DNA of 14,232 nt, from assembly GCA_020634495.1 (NCBI GenBank), contig JACKBR010000084.1, forward strand, positions 1 to 14,232. The letters are read 5' to 3'. Origin of the DNA: Ardenticatenaceae bacterium (GTDB lineage Bacteria; Chloroflexota; Anaerolineae; Promineifilales; Promineifilaceae). Positions 1 to 5,403 of the stretch are shown piece after piece (the first letter of the stretch is position 1; the number at the start of each line of letters is the position of its first letter). The position numbers and the translations under genes are program-made. The notes under the pieces were generated by a model. The model saw only the letters and a list, made by a program, of their open reading frames with translations, did not search any database and had not been told where the DNA came from.

Positions 1-29
1 AGACCAAAGCCCAACAAATTACCATCCTT

Positions 30-64
30 TGTCATTTTGAGCCGCTTTTGGCGAGAAATCCCTC
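30..64. repeat. Partial intergenic repeat of the TGTCAT...GAG...GAGAAATC type
   Basis: The stretch reads TGTCATTTTGAG, then a variable part, then GCGAGAAATCCCT. It resembles a short dispersed sequence common between genes in many bacterial genomes, whose chance translations read like 'CHFE..LARNPS'. Both forward frames through it stop by about position 135 and show no protein family I recognise, so I read bases 1-168 as non-coding. The family assignment is from memory of the pattern, not from a search. Confidence 0.4.
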
Positions 65-168
65 TAAACCCAATTTGCCCAATTTCTTCGGCTCGCGTGA
101 TACCTTCAGTTACTTTTTTGCAGGTGGATGATTGATTGTGTTAGACTGCCCGCCTTGGATATTATTCA

Positions 169-228
169 GGAGTGGCAGTCCTCCTTTTAGGCTCGGAATG
201 CAAGCATAACTTTTAGGACTGCCACTCC
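169..228. repeat. 60-nt hairpin repeat upstream of the LysE-type gene
   Basis: Perfect 14-bp arms, GGAGTGGCAGTCCT at 169-182 and AGGACTGCCACTCC at 215-228, enclose 32 nt. The loop holds a smaller palindrome (ATGCAAGCAT, about 198-207). It ends 19 nt before the exporter start codon and lacks a T-run, so it is not an obvious terminator. A second hairpin with the same geometry is at 4342-4404. A REP-like element is the likeliest reading; a leader structure affecting the exporter is possible. Confidence 0.6.
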
Positions 229-247
229 TTGTCGGGTAGGACGTGGC

Positions 248-868
248 ATGTTGTTGTATTTGTTGCAGGGATTGGGCTATGGCGGCGCAGCGGCGGCGCA
301 GCCGGGGCCGTTTCAGGCGTATTTGCTGTCGCAGACGTTGAAGAATGGATTGCGCAGCACGCTGGTGGCGGCGCTGGCTCCGCTGATGAGCGACGGGCCG
401 ATTGTAGCCCTGGTGCTGCTGGTGCTGACGCAGGTGCCGGACTGGTTTGTGGCGGCGCTGCGCTTTGGCGGGGGCTTCTTTTTGCTGTTTTTGGCTTATC
501 GGGCATATCGTGCCGGGCAGGTTGTGGCGGATACGGCCGTATCCCCTCCCGCCCCGCAAAAACGGCAAAGCATCCGCGAAGCTGCCCTGATGAACATGCT
601 CAGCCCCAATGCTTACCTTTTCTGGAGCACCATCGCTGGCCCCATCTTCCTGGAAGGCTGGCGGCAAGCGCCCTCACACGGCCTGGCCTTTATGCTGGGC
701 TTTTACGGCGCTTTGATTGGTGGATTTATGGGGTTTGTGGTGCTGTTTGGGGTGTTGGGACAGGCCAGCCCGCGTTTGAACCGGGTGTTGGGTGTGGTTT
801 CGGCCGTGGCCCTGTTTGGCTTTGGTCTGTACCAAATCTGGCTGGGCGCTCAGCGCTTTATTTTGTAA
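248..868 (+). CDS. LysE/RhtB-family amino-acid exporter (translocator)
   Basis: The 206-residue, very hydrophobic product fits the usual size and make-up of LysE/RhtB exporters, inner-membrane proteins that expel amino acids or related small solutes using the proton gradient. Near the N-terminus is the family's Gly/Pro segment (QPGPFQAYLLSQTLKNG, about residues 18-34). Several membrane segments follow, and the second half carries 'LMNMLSPNAYLFWSTIAGP' (about 115-133), matching the conserved N-P-K-P-like region at the start of the C-terminal helices. The ATG at 248 has AGGA at 238-241, six bases upstream, and the family N-terminus begins there. The substrate cannot be deduced. A hairpin repeat lies just upstream and a repeat block just downstream, so it looks monocistronic. 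ACGGCCGT at 533-540 encodes the end of a 'DTAVS' stretch in a poorly conserved loop. Confidence 0.85.
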   Translation: MLLYLLQGLGYGGAAAAQPGPFQAYLLSQTLKNGLRSTLVAALAPLMSDGPIVALVLLVLTQVPDWFVAALRFGGGFFLLFLAYRAYRAGQVVADTAVSPPAPQKRQSIREAALMNMLSPNAYLFWSTIAGPIFLEGWRQAPSHGLAFMLGFYGALIGGFMGFVVLFGVLGQASPRLNRVLGVVSAVALFGFGLYQIWLGAQRFIL

Positions 869-881
869 ACGAGGCGTTGTG

Positions 882-1082
882 ATTTCCCCGGAAACTGCCA
901 ATGAGTCCCTTGCCTTCACAGAACAGTATGTTTGCAGAAAAATTATTTTACCGCAGAGACGCAGAGAGCGCAGAGGAGAAGATCAAGAGAAAATCTCGGC
1001 ATCCTTTGCGTCTTTGCGGTTAGTTTTCCTCTTGCTGCCTTAAAAAGCGCCAAGTTAGTGAACGGAAAGTTTCCGGGGAAAT
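882..1082. repeat. 201-bp element with 15-bp terminal inverted repeats
   Basis: ATTTCCCCGGAAACT at 882-896 and its exact reverse complement at 1068-1082 bound a 201-bp block that fills most of the gap between the exporter and the cupredoxin gene. A second inverted repeat (950-1020) is nested inside. No convincing coding sequence lies within. The arrangement resembles a miniature inverted-repeat (MITE-like) element. I see no clear target-site duplication beside the arms, so mobility is only inferred. Confidence 0.5.
950..1020. repeat. ACCGCAGAGACGCAGAG-type intergenic inverted repeat
   Basis: The left arm at 950-966 (ACCGCAGAGACGCAGAG) pairs with the right arm at 1004-1020 (CTTTGCGTCTTTGCGGT). 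The only two non-Watson-Crick positions would be G-U pairs in RNA, so the hairpin would be fully paired if transcribed left to right. This belongs to a widespread class of 'CCRCAGAG-ACRCAGAG' repeats found between genes in many genomes. A diverged relative is at 6239-6306. Confidence 0.65.
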
Positions 1083-1097
1083 TTCAGCCAGATTCCC

Positions 1098-1745
1098 TTA
1101 GGAATCGGTGACGGTGAGCGTACCCGTCATGCCTGCATCGTAATGAACGCCATCTAATTGGAAACAGCCAATTTCCCAGGTGCCAACCATATCTTCGGTC
1201 ACAACGAAGGTCATGGTGGCCGTGTCGTCGCCTGCGGGCAGCATCACCATCAAGCCATCATGGCTGTGCCCGTCGTCGTCCATGTGCATTTCTTCACCAT
1301 CTTCGTGGTCGTCTTCTTCCATGGCCATGTCAGTCATTTCGTCGTCATGTTCGTCCCCCATGTCCATCTCTTCATCGTGGTCATCGCCCATGTCCATCTC
1401 TTCGCCCATGATCATTGCGCCATCAATCATGAGCATACCGCCGTGAACATCAGGCTCAACGCTGGCATGTTCAAACAGATCAACCGTGTAGCCATTGGGA
1501 CGGCCGTCTGCCGTCACCACATCGCGGCCAAACATGATCTCATGTTCCAGGGTGCCTTTGTTCACCAGGGTCAGGGTCACTTCCTGGCCAACAGATACGT
1601 TGAGTTCACTGGGGCTGAAGGCATATTCTGTCATTTCCACGGTGAATGAGACAGGTTCTGGGGCTTCTGGTTCGCTCGCGCCACCGCCACAGGCAGCAAG
1701 CGTGAGGGCCAGCGTGACTACACACAACAATAAATATCGTTTCAT
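1098..1745 (-). CDS. Cupredoxin-domain lipoprotein with Met/His/acid-rich insert
   Basis: Predicted exported lipoprotein of 215 residues. An upstream in-frame ATG exists at 1772, but GGAGGA sits just before the ATG at 1745 and that start gives a clean signal peptide with lipobox LAAC (Cys19). The remainder is a plastocyanin-like fold: 'FTVEMTEYAFSPSELNVSVG' begins it, His68 lies in 'LEHEI', and the C-terminal loop has Cys194, His201 and Met206 (C-x6-H-x4-M), together the full set of type-1 copper ligands. Residues 108-165 form an insert crowded with Met, His, Asp and Glu, including two near-identical ten-residue units (DNA period 30 bp at 1351-1410), a plausible second metal site. Likely role: extracytoplasmic electron transfer or copper handling; the partner is unknown. 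TGTTACAAT on the minus strand at 1849-1857 is a possible extended -10, leaving a leader of about 100 nt. Confidence 0.85.
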   Translation of the reverse strand: MKRYLLLCVVTLALTLAACGGGASEPEAPEPVSFTVEMTEYAFSPSELNVSVGQEVTLTLVNKGTLEHEIMFGRDVVTADGRPNGYTVDLFEHASVEPDVHGGMLMIDGAMIMGEEMDMGDDHDEEMDMGDEHDDEMTDMAMEEDDHEDGEEMHMDDDGHSHDGLMVMLPAGDDTATMTFVVTEDMVGTWEIGCFQLDGVHYDAGMTGTLTVTDS

Positions 1746-1805
1746 TTTCTTCCTCCATTTGTTGGGCCACAACTAAATTGTTTTCGGCGTGGCGGGGGCA
1801 AGGGG

Positions 1806-1842
1806 CGTCAGGGAGTTGTTCACGTCGCCAGTGAGCCTGACG
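1806..1842. repeat. Inverted repeat in the presumed leader of the cupredoxin gene
   Basis: CGTCAGG at 1806-1812 and CCTGACG at 1836-1842 pair, with a smaller TCAC/GTGA pairing inside. It lies between the candidate minus-strand -10 (1849-1857) and the cupredoxin start. On the plus strand it is followed by TTTTT, so it also looks like a forward terminator, although no forward gene ends nearby. The function is undecided. Confidence 0.35.
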
Positions 1843-1848
1843 TTTTTC

Positions 1849-1857
1849 ATTGTAACA
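1849..1857 (-). promoter_or_regulatory. Candidate extended -10 for the cupredoxin lipoprotein gene
   Basis: The minus strand reads TGTTACAAT, a TG-N-TACAAT extended -10 element. No good -35 hexamer is obvious upstream. The predicted transcript would carry a leader of roughly 100 nt containing the inverted repeat at 1806-1842. Confidence 0.4.
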
Positions 1858-1871
1858 GAAACGTGCGGTAT

Positions 1872-1949
1872 TCAGAAAAATGGGGCGAGAACGGCCGTTG
1901 CCACCAACAAAACCAGCAATAGCTTCGTGTAGACACTCGCCCTGTTCAT
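1872..1949 (-). pseudogene. Relic 5' end of a lipoprotein gene (signal peptide only)
   Basis: A 25-codon frame, MNRASVYTKLLLVLLVATAV followed by LAPFF and a stop, nearly copies the signal peptide of the propeller lipoprotein at 2659-4170 (MAHKSVYAKMMLVLLVATVV then LAAC). At DNA level 1884-1936 matches 4105-4157 at about 47 of 53 positions. The relic ends just where the lipobox cysteine should be, with a stop codon in place of the mature protein. AGGAC lies about six bases before its ATG, so it may still be translated. I read it as the remains of a duplicated or partly deleted lipoprotein gene; a functional membrane micropeptide is less likely. Confidence 0.55.
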
Positions 1950-1988
1950 TAAAAGTCCTGGCAATGAAAAAATCTCTATAAAGTGCGG

Positions 1989-1994
1989 TATAAT
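1989..1994 (+). promoter_or_regulatory. Candidate -10 (TATAAT) for the toxin-antitoxin pair
   Basis: A perfect TATAAT hexamer lies about 45 nt before the antitoxin start. No convincing -35 is found 16-18 bp upstream. Position and orientation fit transcription of the antitoxin and toxin genes. Confidence 0.45.
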
Positions 1995-2039
1995 CATCTT
2001 GTCTAGTCCAAACGATAAATGCAACGGATGAGGCTGCAA

Positions 2040-2267
2040 ATGGAACAAATCATTATTCGTGTAAAAGATAAAGATAAGGCCAAAGCTCTTTACGAACTGC
2101 TTCGTGCACTGGATTTTGTGGAGTCGATTGATACAGACACCAGCCAGGAAAACGAAAGTGAACAATCCGGCGAAGATGAGGCGTTCTTTACATTAGCTGG
2201 TATTTGGGCTGACCGAGAGATTACTCAGGAATCTCTGCGACAAAAAGCGTGGCCTCACCGCTCATGA
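2040..2267 (+). CDS. VapB-like antitoxin of a PIN-domain toxin-antitoxin pair
   Basis: Predicted 75-residue acidic protein. In-frame ATGs at 2019 and 2028 would extend it, but the ATG at 2040 has GATGAGG just upstream and gives the common antitoxin N-terminus 'MEQIIIRVKDKDKAKALYEL'. The C-terminal 'LAGIWADREITQESLRQKAW' resembles the short tails found in antitoxins of PIN toxins, the part expected to wrap the toxin's active site. Its stop codon overlaps the toxin start as ATGA, so translation is probably coupled. It should neutralise the neighbouring RNase and repress its own promoter, by analogy with VapBC systems. I cannot assign the DNA-binding fold from sequence alone; the middle (about residues 32-50) is rich in Asp, Glu, Ser and Gln and probably flexible. 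Confidence 0.75.
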   Translation: MEQIIIRVKDKDKAKALYELLRALDFVESIDTDTSQENESEQSGEDEAFFTLAGIWADREITQESLRQKAWPHRS

Positions 2268-2644
2268 TTCTTTGCGACACCAATATCCTCATTGAATTCT
2301 ACAAAAACAACCCTCAAATCGGCCAGATTTTTCGGGCTGTCGGGAAAAATGACCTGGCCATCAGCGTGATTACCGAAGCAGAACTGTATTTCGGTGCGTT
2401 GAATAAAGCCGAGTTGCAGATGATTAAACAACATTTGTCATCCTTGCATCGTTTTGGGCTGGATACGGCCGTTTCTAACCAGTTTTTGCAGCTCATGGAG
2501 ACCTATTCTCTTAGCCACAAATTGAGCATTCCTGACGCGCTGATTGCTGCCACAGCATTGGTTCATAAGGTGGAGTTGTTTACATTCAACGTCAAAGATT
2601 TCCACTTTATCCCCAATCTTGCCCTGTTCGAAATTGCTAATTGA
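2264..2644 (+). CDS. vapC: PIN-domain ribonuclease toxin (VapC family)
   Basis: A 126-residue PIN domain, the usual VapC length. Starting at the ATG at 2264 (ATGA overlap with the antitoxin stop) gives 'MILCDTNILIEFY', the canonical PIN opening with metal-binding Asp5. The other acidic residues are in place: Glu38 in 'VITEAELYFGA', Asp91 in 'SIPDALIAATA', and Asn109/Asp112 in 'TFNVKDFHFI'. An upstream in-frame ATG at 2249 would add five residues and lacks support. The expected activity is Mg2+-dependent endonucleolytic cleavage of RNA, often tRNA or rRNA, released when the antitoxin is degraded; the target cannot be predicted. It converges with the lipoprotein gene, only 14 nt separating their stops, and I see no terminator between them. 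ACGGCCGT at 2465-2472 encodes 'TAV' in a loop. Confidence 0.85.
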   Translation: MILCDTNILIEFYKNNPQIGQIFRAVGKNDLAISVITEAELYFGALNKAELQMIKQHLSSLHRFGLDTAVSNQFLQLMETYSLSHKLSIPDALIAATALVHKVELFTFNVKDFHFIPNLALFEIAN

Positions 2645-2658
2645 GAAAACCATGTTCT

Positions 2659-4170
2659 TTAATTCTCTGCTGAACTGGCGATGAGAGTGAGTGATTCCGT
2701 TTCTACCTCGAAATTCCACAGTTCCGTTTGGCCTAAATTGAAGTAGACGGCCGTTGAATCTGGCAGCCAGGCGAAGTTGCGAAAACCGTCCGTGCCTGCG
2801 GCGGTGTGGAGCAAGATGGGTGCGCCGCTTTCGGGACGCCAGAGATAGAGATGGCTTTGGTTTTCGGCCTCGTTCACGGCGCTGTAGATGAAGAAACGGC
2901 CGTCGCCGCTCCATTTTCCCCCGCCAAACACCAACGAAGTTGGGCTGACAAATACCTGTGCTGCTGCCCCATCCAATGGCCAATAAACCAGTTGGGTTTG
3001 TTCGGCCTCTATAATTTCCTTCACCACTGGCCCGCCGTCGGGCCGCCAATCAATGATTACGCTGTTGGGGCGCTGGCCGTAGGAACGGCCGTTTTGGTCA
3101 ACAATCGTTAAAACATTGCCTTCATTTTGTGCGTTTTCTCCAGGTGCAAAATAAGCAACAAATTGTCCATTTGGCGAGACAGAAATATCTGGTGAGAAAT
3201 TTGCCAATTGAACTGATAATAGACGTTCAGTCTCGAATGTTACAGGGTCGAAATGATAAAATGTAGCAAATTCATTCAGATTATCCACTGGCTCCAAAAT
3301 AATGAGCAATTGCCCAACTTCTGAGAAACCTAAGACTGCGGCATTGCCTCCATCGATTCCCTCAGGGTGAAAATTTGGCAGACTCCAAAGCTTTTCCCCA
3401 TCTAAAGTAAATGTATGTAACTCATTTAACCAAGTGCCAAAGTGATCCTGGATGAGGAGGTTTTCACCAGGCAACTCCCAGGTTTTTAATTCGTTAAATA
3501 CTCGGATAGGTACCGAAAAGGTTCCTGTTTTAAGATCAAGAACGAGAATGTCTCCCTGAAGATATGAGCTAACCAATAATTTTTCACCACTGTTTAGCCA
3601 AGTAGGCACACCTAAATCTTCGACCGGCAAATCATTAAATAGATCAGCTAAATTAATTAATTTCCCACCTTCAAGCTGATAAAGAAACCAATTAATTCCT
3701 TCGCAAATAACGATTTGTCCCGGAATTGCACAGGTAGCGAATAGAAGGCGATCGCCTTGGGGTGACCAGAGTGCTGCGGCGATATAATCTTCTAATGTGT
3801 TGAAAATCTCGGAGCCAACGGCCGTTTCCACAAAAAGCGTCTGGTTTTTGATGAAGGCGAGTTGTCCCTGGCTGCTCAAAATTGGGGGCGAAATTGCCAG
3901 AAAGGGGGTTGCCATTGCGGTTGCCGTTGGTGTGGTTGTCGGAGGGGGCGTGCTGGTCGGCACGGCCGTTTCAACCAAAATCCTCGTTGCCGTGGGGGTG
4001 CTGCTGGGTGAGGGCGTGGCGGTGGCCGACGGCCGTTCTACCGAAACGGTCACAACCTCGGCCAGTGGCGCGGCTGGGGTGGGGTTGTTGGTAATGGTGC
4101 AGGCGGCGAGAACGACCGTTGCCACCAACAAAACCAGCATCATTTTCGCGTAGACAGATTTGTGTGCCAT
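2659..4170 (-). CDS. Lipoprotein with TolB/WD40-like beta-propeller
   Basis: A 503-residue predicted lipoprotein. I chose the ATG at 4170 because GGAGGGG lies just upstream and the peptide begins with a compact signal sequence ending in the lipobox LAAC (Cys24); an in-frame ATG at 4233 would add 21 unlikely residues. After the cysteine comes a Thr/Pro/Ser/Ala-rich linker (about residues 28-93), then a domain of about 400 residues made of repeated strands such as 'LWSPQGDRLLF', 'SVSPNGQFVAYF', 'KWSGDGRFFIYS' and 'AWLPDSTAVYFN', the W-S-P-D-G-like pattern of TolB and WD40-like propellers. Such proteins act outside the cytoplasmic membrane as binding scaffolds; no catalytic motif is visible and the ligand is unknown. 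It carries seven ACGGCCGT copies (2747-4036), the densest cluster in the window, several of them in the linker. Confidence 0.75.
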   Translation of the reverse strand: MAHKSVYAKMMLVLLVATVVLAACTITNNPTPAAPLAEVVTVSVERPSATATPSPSSTPTATRILVETAVPTSTPPPTTTPTATAMATPFLAISPPILSSQGQLAFIKNQTLFVETAVGSEIFNTLEDYIAAALWSPQGDRLLFATCAIPGQIVICEGINWFLYQLEGGKLINLADLFNDLPVEDLGVPTWLNSGEKLLVSSYLQGDILVLDLKTGTFSVPIRVFNELKTWELPGENLLIQDHFGTWLNELHTFTLDGEKLWSLPNFHPEGIDGGNAAVLGFSEVGQLLIILEPVDNLNEFATFYHFDPVTFETERLLSVQLANFSPDISVSPNGQFVAYFAPGENAQNEGNVLTIVDQNGRSYGQRPNSVIIDWRPDGGPVVKEIIEAEQTQLVYWPLDGAAAQVFVSPTSLVFGGGKWSGDGRFFIYSAVNEAENQSHLYLWRPESGAPILLHTAAGTDGFRNFAWLPDSTAVYFNLGQTELWNFEVETESLTLIASSAEN

Positions 4171-4201
4171 AAGCCCCTCCAACTGAACGATGAACGCGCC
4201 T

Positions 4202-4210
4202 ATTTTAACA
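4202..4210 (-). promoter_or_regulatory. Candidate extended -10 for the propeller lipoprotein gene
   Basis: The minus strand reads TGTTAAAAT, a TG-N-TAAAAT extended -10, about 32 nt before the ATG at 4170. It uses the same hexamer as the extended -10 proposed for znuC. No strong -35 is apparent. Confidence 0.4.
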
Positions 4211-4341
4211 TGAAACTCCGTTATTTTGGGCAATTGTTTTCCCTCGTTGGGGCGAAACGGCGCGGTAAAACCTTGATGAAATGATCCTCCTTTTCTTGCG
4301 CCGTCTGGCCCAGTTGCCTAAACAATTAATCGCCAGGAAAT

Positions 4342-4404
4342 GGGCGAGGCAGGTGGTGACATGATTCTGCCGTGGGGCAAGGGTGATTTCCACCTGCCTC
4401 GCCC
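4342..4404. repeat. 63-nt hairpin repeat in the lipoprotein-znuC divergent gap
   Basis: Perfect 15-bp arms, GGGCGAGGCAGGTGG at 4342-4356 and CCACCTGCCTCGCCC at 4390-4404, enclose 33 nt. It stands between two divergent promoters and carries no T-run. Its geometry matches the hairpin at 169-228, and both arms contain GGCAG, suggesting one REP-like class. Apart from this element and the promoter signals beside it, the gap 4211-4435 shows nothing I can support. Confidence 0.6.
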
Positions 4405-4409
4405 CTACC

Positions 4410-4437
4410 GGAAATTTCACGTTTATTGGAAATTTCA
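4410..4437. repeat. Two direct GGAAATTTCA copies upstream of znuC
   Basis: GGAAATTTCA occurs at 4410-4419 and again at 4428-4437, 18 bp apart, or a little under two helical turns. Each contains the palindrome GAAATTTC. They lie immediately upstream of the proposed znuC -10, a position suited to paired regulator sites or to an UP-like A/T element. The binding protein is unknown. Confidence 0.35.
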
Positions 4438-4460
4438 TATTGTGATAAAATATCAATATG
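4436..4460 (+). promoter_or_regulatory. Extended -10 within a near-palindromic candidate operator for znuC
   Basis: TGATAAAAT at 4443-4451 is an extended -10 (TG-N-TAAAAT). Transcription starting seven bases later would begin on the A of the znuC ATG (4458), giving a leaderless message; this fits the absence of any Shine-Dalgarno sequence. The same region is a near-palindrome: CATATTG at 4436-4442 mirrors CAATATG at 4454-4460, with TGATA and TATCA inside. A dimeric repressor here would block the -10. The Fur-family protein encoded at the end of the operon is the obvious candidate, but that is inference. Confidence 0.45.
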
Positions 4461-5339
4461 GCACAAATAATGAACGCAATCGCCGGGCGGGGTGTGGCCC
4501 ATGACCCGCAAACGCCTTCTTTGCAGATGATGGATGTTTCGGTGGCTTATGCTGCGGGATTACAAGAGGTTTCGGCGGGAAACGGCCGTTTTCCAGCCCT
4601 GGAACATATCAACTTTTCTGCCTGGCGGGGTGAGCATATCGCCGTGGTGGGGCCAAATGGGGCAGGCAAAAGCACTCTGTTTAAGCTCATCGTGGGCACG
4701 GTGAAGCCCAGCGCCGGGCAGGTGAACATCTTTGGGCATGGGCCAGACGGCCACATTTGCATCGGCTATGTGCCGCAGCGCAATGCCATTGATTGGTCTT
4801 TCCCCGTGACGGTGGAGGACGTGGTGATGATGGGGCGGGTGGGGCAGATTGGCCTCTTCCGCTGGCCGCGCCGCGCCGATTGGGAGATTGTGCAGCGCAG
4901 TCTGGCCCGCGTGGAAGCGTCTCATCTGGCCAAAAAGCAAATCGGCGAACTGTCTGGGGGGCAGCAGCAGCGGGTGTTTATTGCCCGCGCCCTGGCCCAG
5001 GAGGCAGAGCTGCTGCTGCTGGATGAACCGCTCAACGGGCTGGATTTGCCCAGCCAGCAAACGATTTTCAACATTTTAGAAAAGTTACGTCCCGATGGCG
5101 TGACGGTGCTGGTGGCCACCCACGATTTGCAGCTGGCCGCTGACCGTTTTGACAAAATCATGCTGCTGAATAAAAAAATTGTGGCTTTTGCGCAGCCAAC
5201 GGCCGTACTCACCTCAGAAAATTTACTAAAAGCCTACGGCGGTCACATTCACCACCTGCCCGGCGCAGAGCAGGGCGTTTTGGTGGATGACTGCTGTGGA
5301 CACGACGAGGTTCAGTATTCAGTGAGCAGTGATCAGTAA
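4458..5339 (+). CDS. znuC: Zinc/manganese ABC transporter, ATP-binding protein
   Basis: A 293-residue ABC ATPase of the ZnuC/MntB type, which powers high-affinity import of Zn2+ or Mn2+ at the cytoplasmic membrane. Motifs: Walker A GPNGAGKST (65-73), Q-loop 'VPQRNAIDWSFPVTVEDVV' (105-123, with the R-x-x-IDW-x-FP signature of the metal-type subfamily), LSGGQQQR (165-172), Walker B LLLLDEP (185-191) and switch His in ATHD (220-223). The start at 4458 adds about 24 residues before the usual family start and has no ribosome-binding site, but it fits a leaderless promoter; ATGs at 4527 and 4530 are alternatives. The tail has metal-ligand residues ('GGHIHHLP', 'DDCCGHD'), after which the last codons are read from an inserted repeat. 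The permease gene follows and the Fur-family gene is third. Zn versus Mn cannot be settled from sequence. Confidence 0.9.
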   Translation: MAQIMNAIAGRGVAHDPQTPSLQMMDVSVAYAAGLQEVSAGNGRFPALEHINFSAWRGEHIAVVGPNGAGKSTLFKLIVGTVKPSAGQVNIFGHGPDGHICIGYVPQRNAIDWSFPVTVEDVVMMGRVGQIGLFRWPRRADWEIVQRSLARVEASHLAKKQIGELSGGQQQRVFIARALAQEAELLLLDEPLNGLDLPSQQTIFNILEKLRPDGVTVLVATHDLQLAADRFDKIMLLNKKIVAFAQPTAVLTSENLLKAYGGHIHHLPGAEQGVLVDDCCGHDEVQYSVSSDQ

Positions 5340-5366
5340 CCTGATCTACTTATCACTGAACACTGA
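5312..5366. repeat. CAGTGATCAGT-type hairpin spanning the 3' end of znuC
   Basis: An imperfect inverted repeat: 5312-5336 pairs with 5341-5366 around a 4-nt loop, roughly 20 of 26 positions matching. CACTGA/CTACTGAACACTA variants continue to about 5391. The left arm is translated as the last ZnuC residues (VQYSVSSDQ) and contains the stop codon next to the loop. Its composition resembles short dispersed repeats whose chance translations read 'QYSVISDQ' in other genomes. It fills the znuC-znuB gap and may stabilise or separate the two parts of the transcript. Confidence 0.6.
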
Positions 5367-5403
5367 CCTACTGAACACTAACCTACTGCTTACTCCCAAA
5401 CTT

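Noticed and set aside
110..667. Minus-strand 185-residue open frame opposite the exporter
   Set aside because: It is Arg/Gln-rich with no family pattern, and it is antisense to a gene with a clear family signature and ribosome-binding site.
229..882. Forward 217-residue frame overlapping the LysE-type gene
   Set aside because: Gly/Ala/Cys-rich frame shadow in GC-rich DNA; the other frame matches LysE/RhtB exporters.
1158..1649. Forward frame rich in His and Val over the cupredoxin gene
   Set aside because: Antisense of the Met/Asp/His-rich insert; its His/Val content is just the complement of Met/Asp codons.
1806..1847. Forward rho-independent terminator (hairpin plus TTTTT)
   Set aside because: No forward-strand gene ends nearby; kept only as an inverted repeat in the leader of a minus-strand gene.
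2438..3049. Minus-strand 203-residue basic frame across the vapC-lipoprotein junction
   Set aside because: It spans two well-supported genes in another frame, is Arg-rich without a domain, and has no ribosome-binding site.
4560..5060. Minus-strand 166-residue frame opposite znuC
   Set aside because: Antisense shadow of a gene with all ABC ATPase motifs.
5329..5403. Upstream GTG start for znuB
   Set aside because: It lies within the CAGT-rich repeat, and the 25 extra residues do not resemble ABC-3 permease N-termini.
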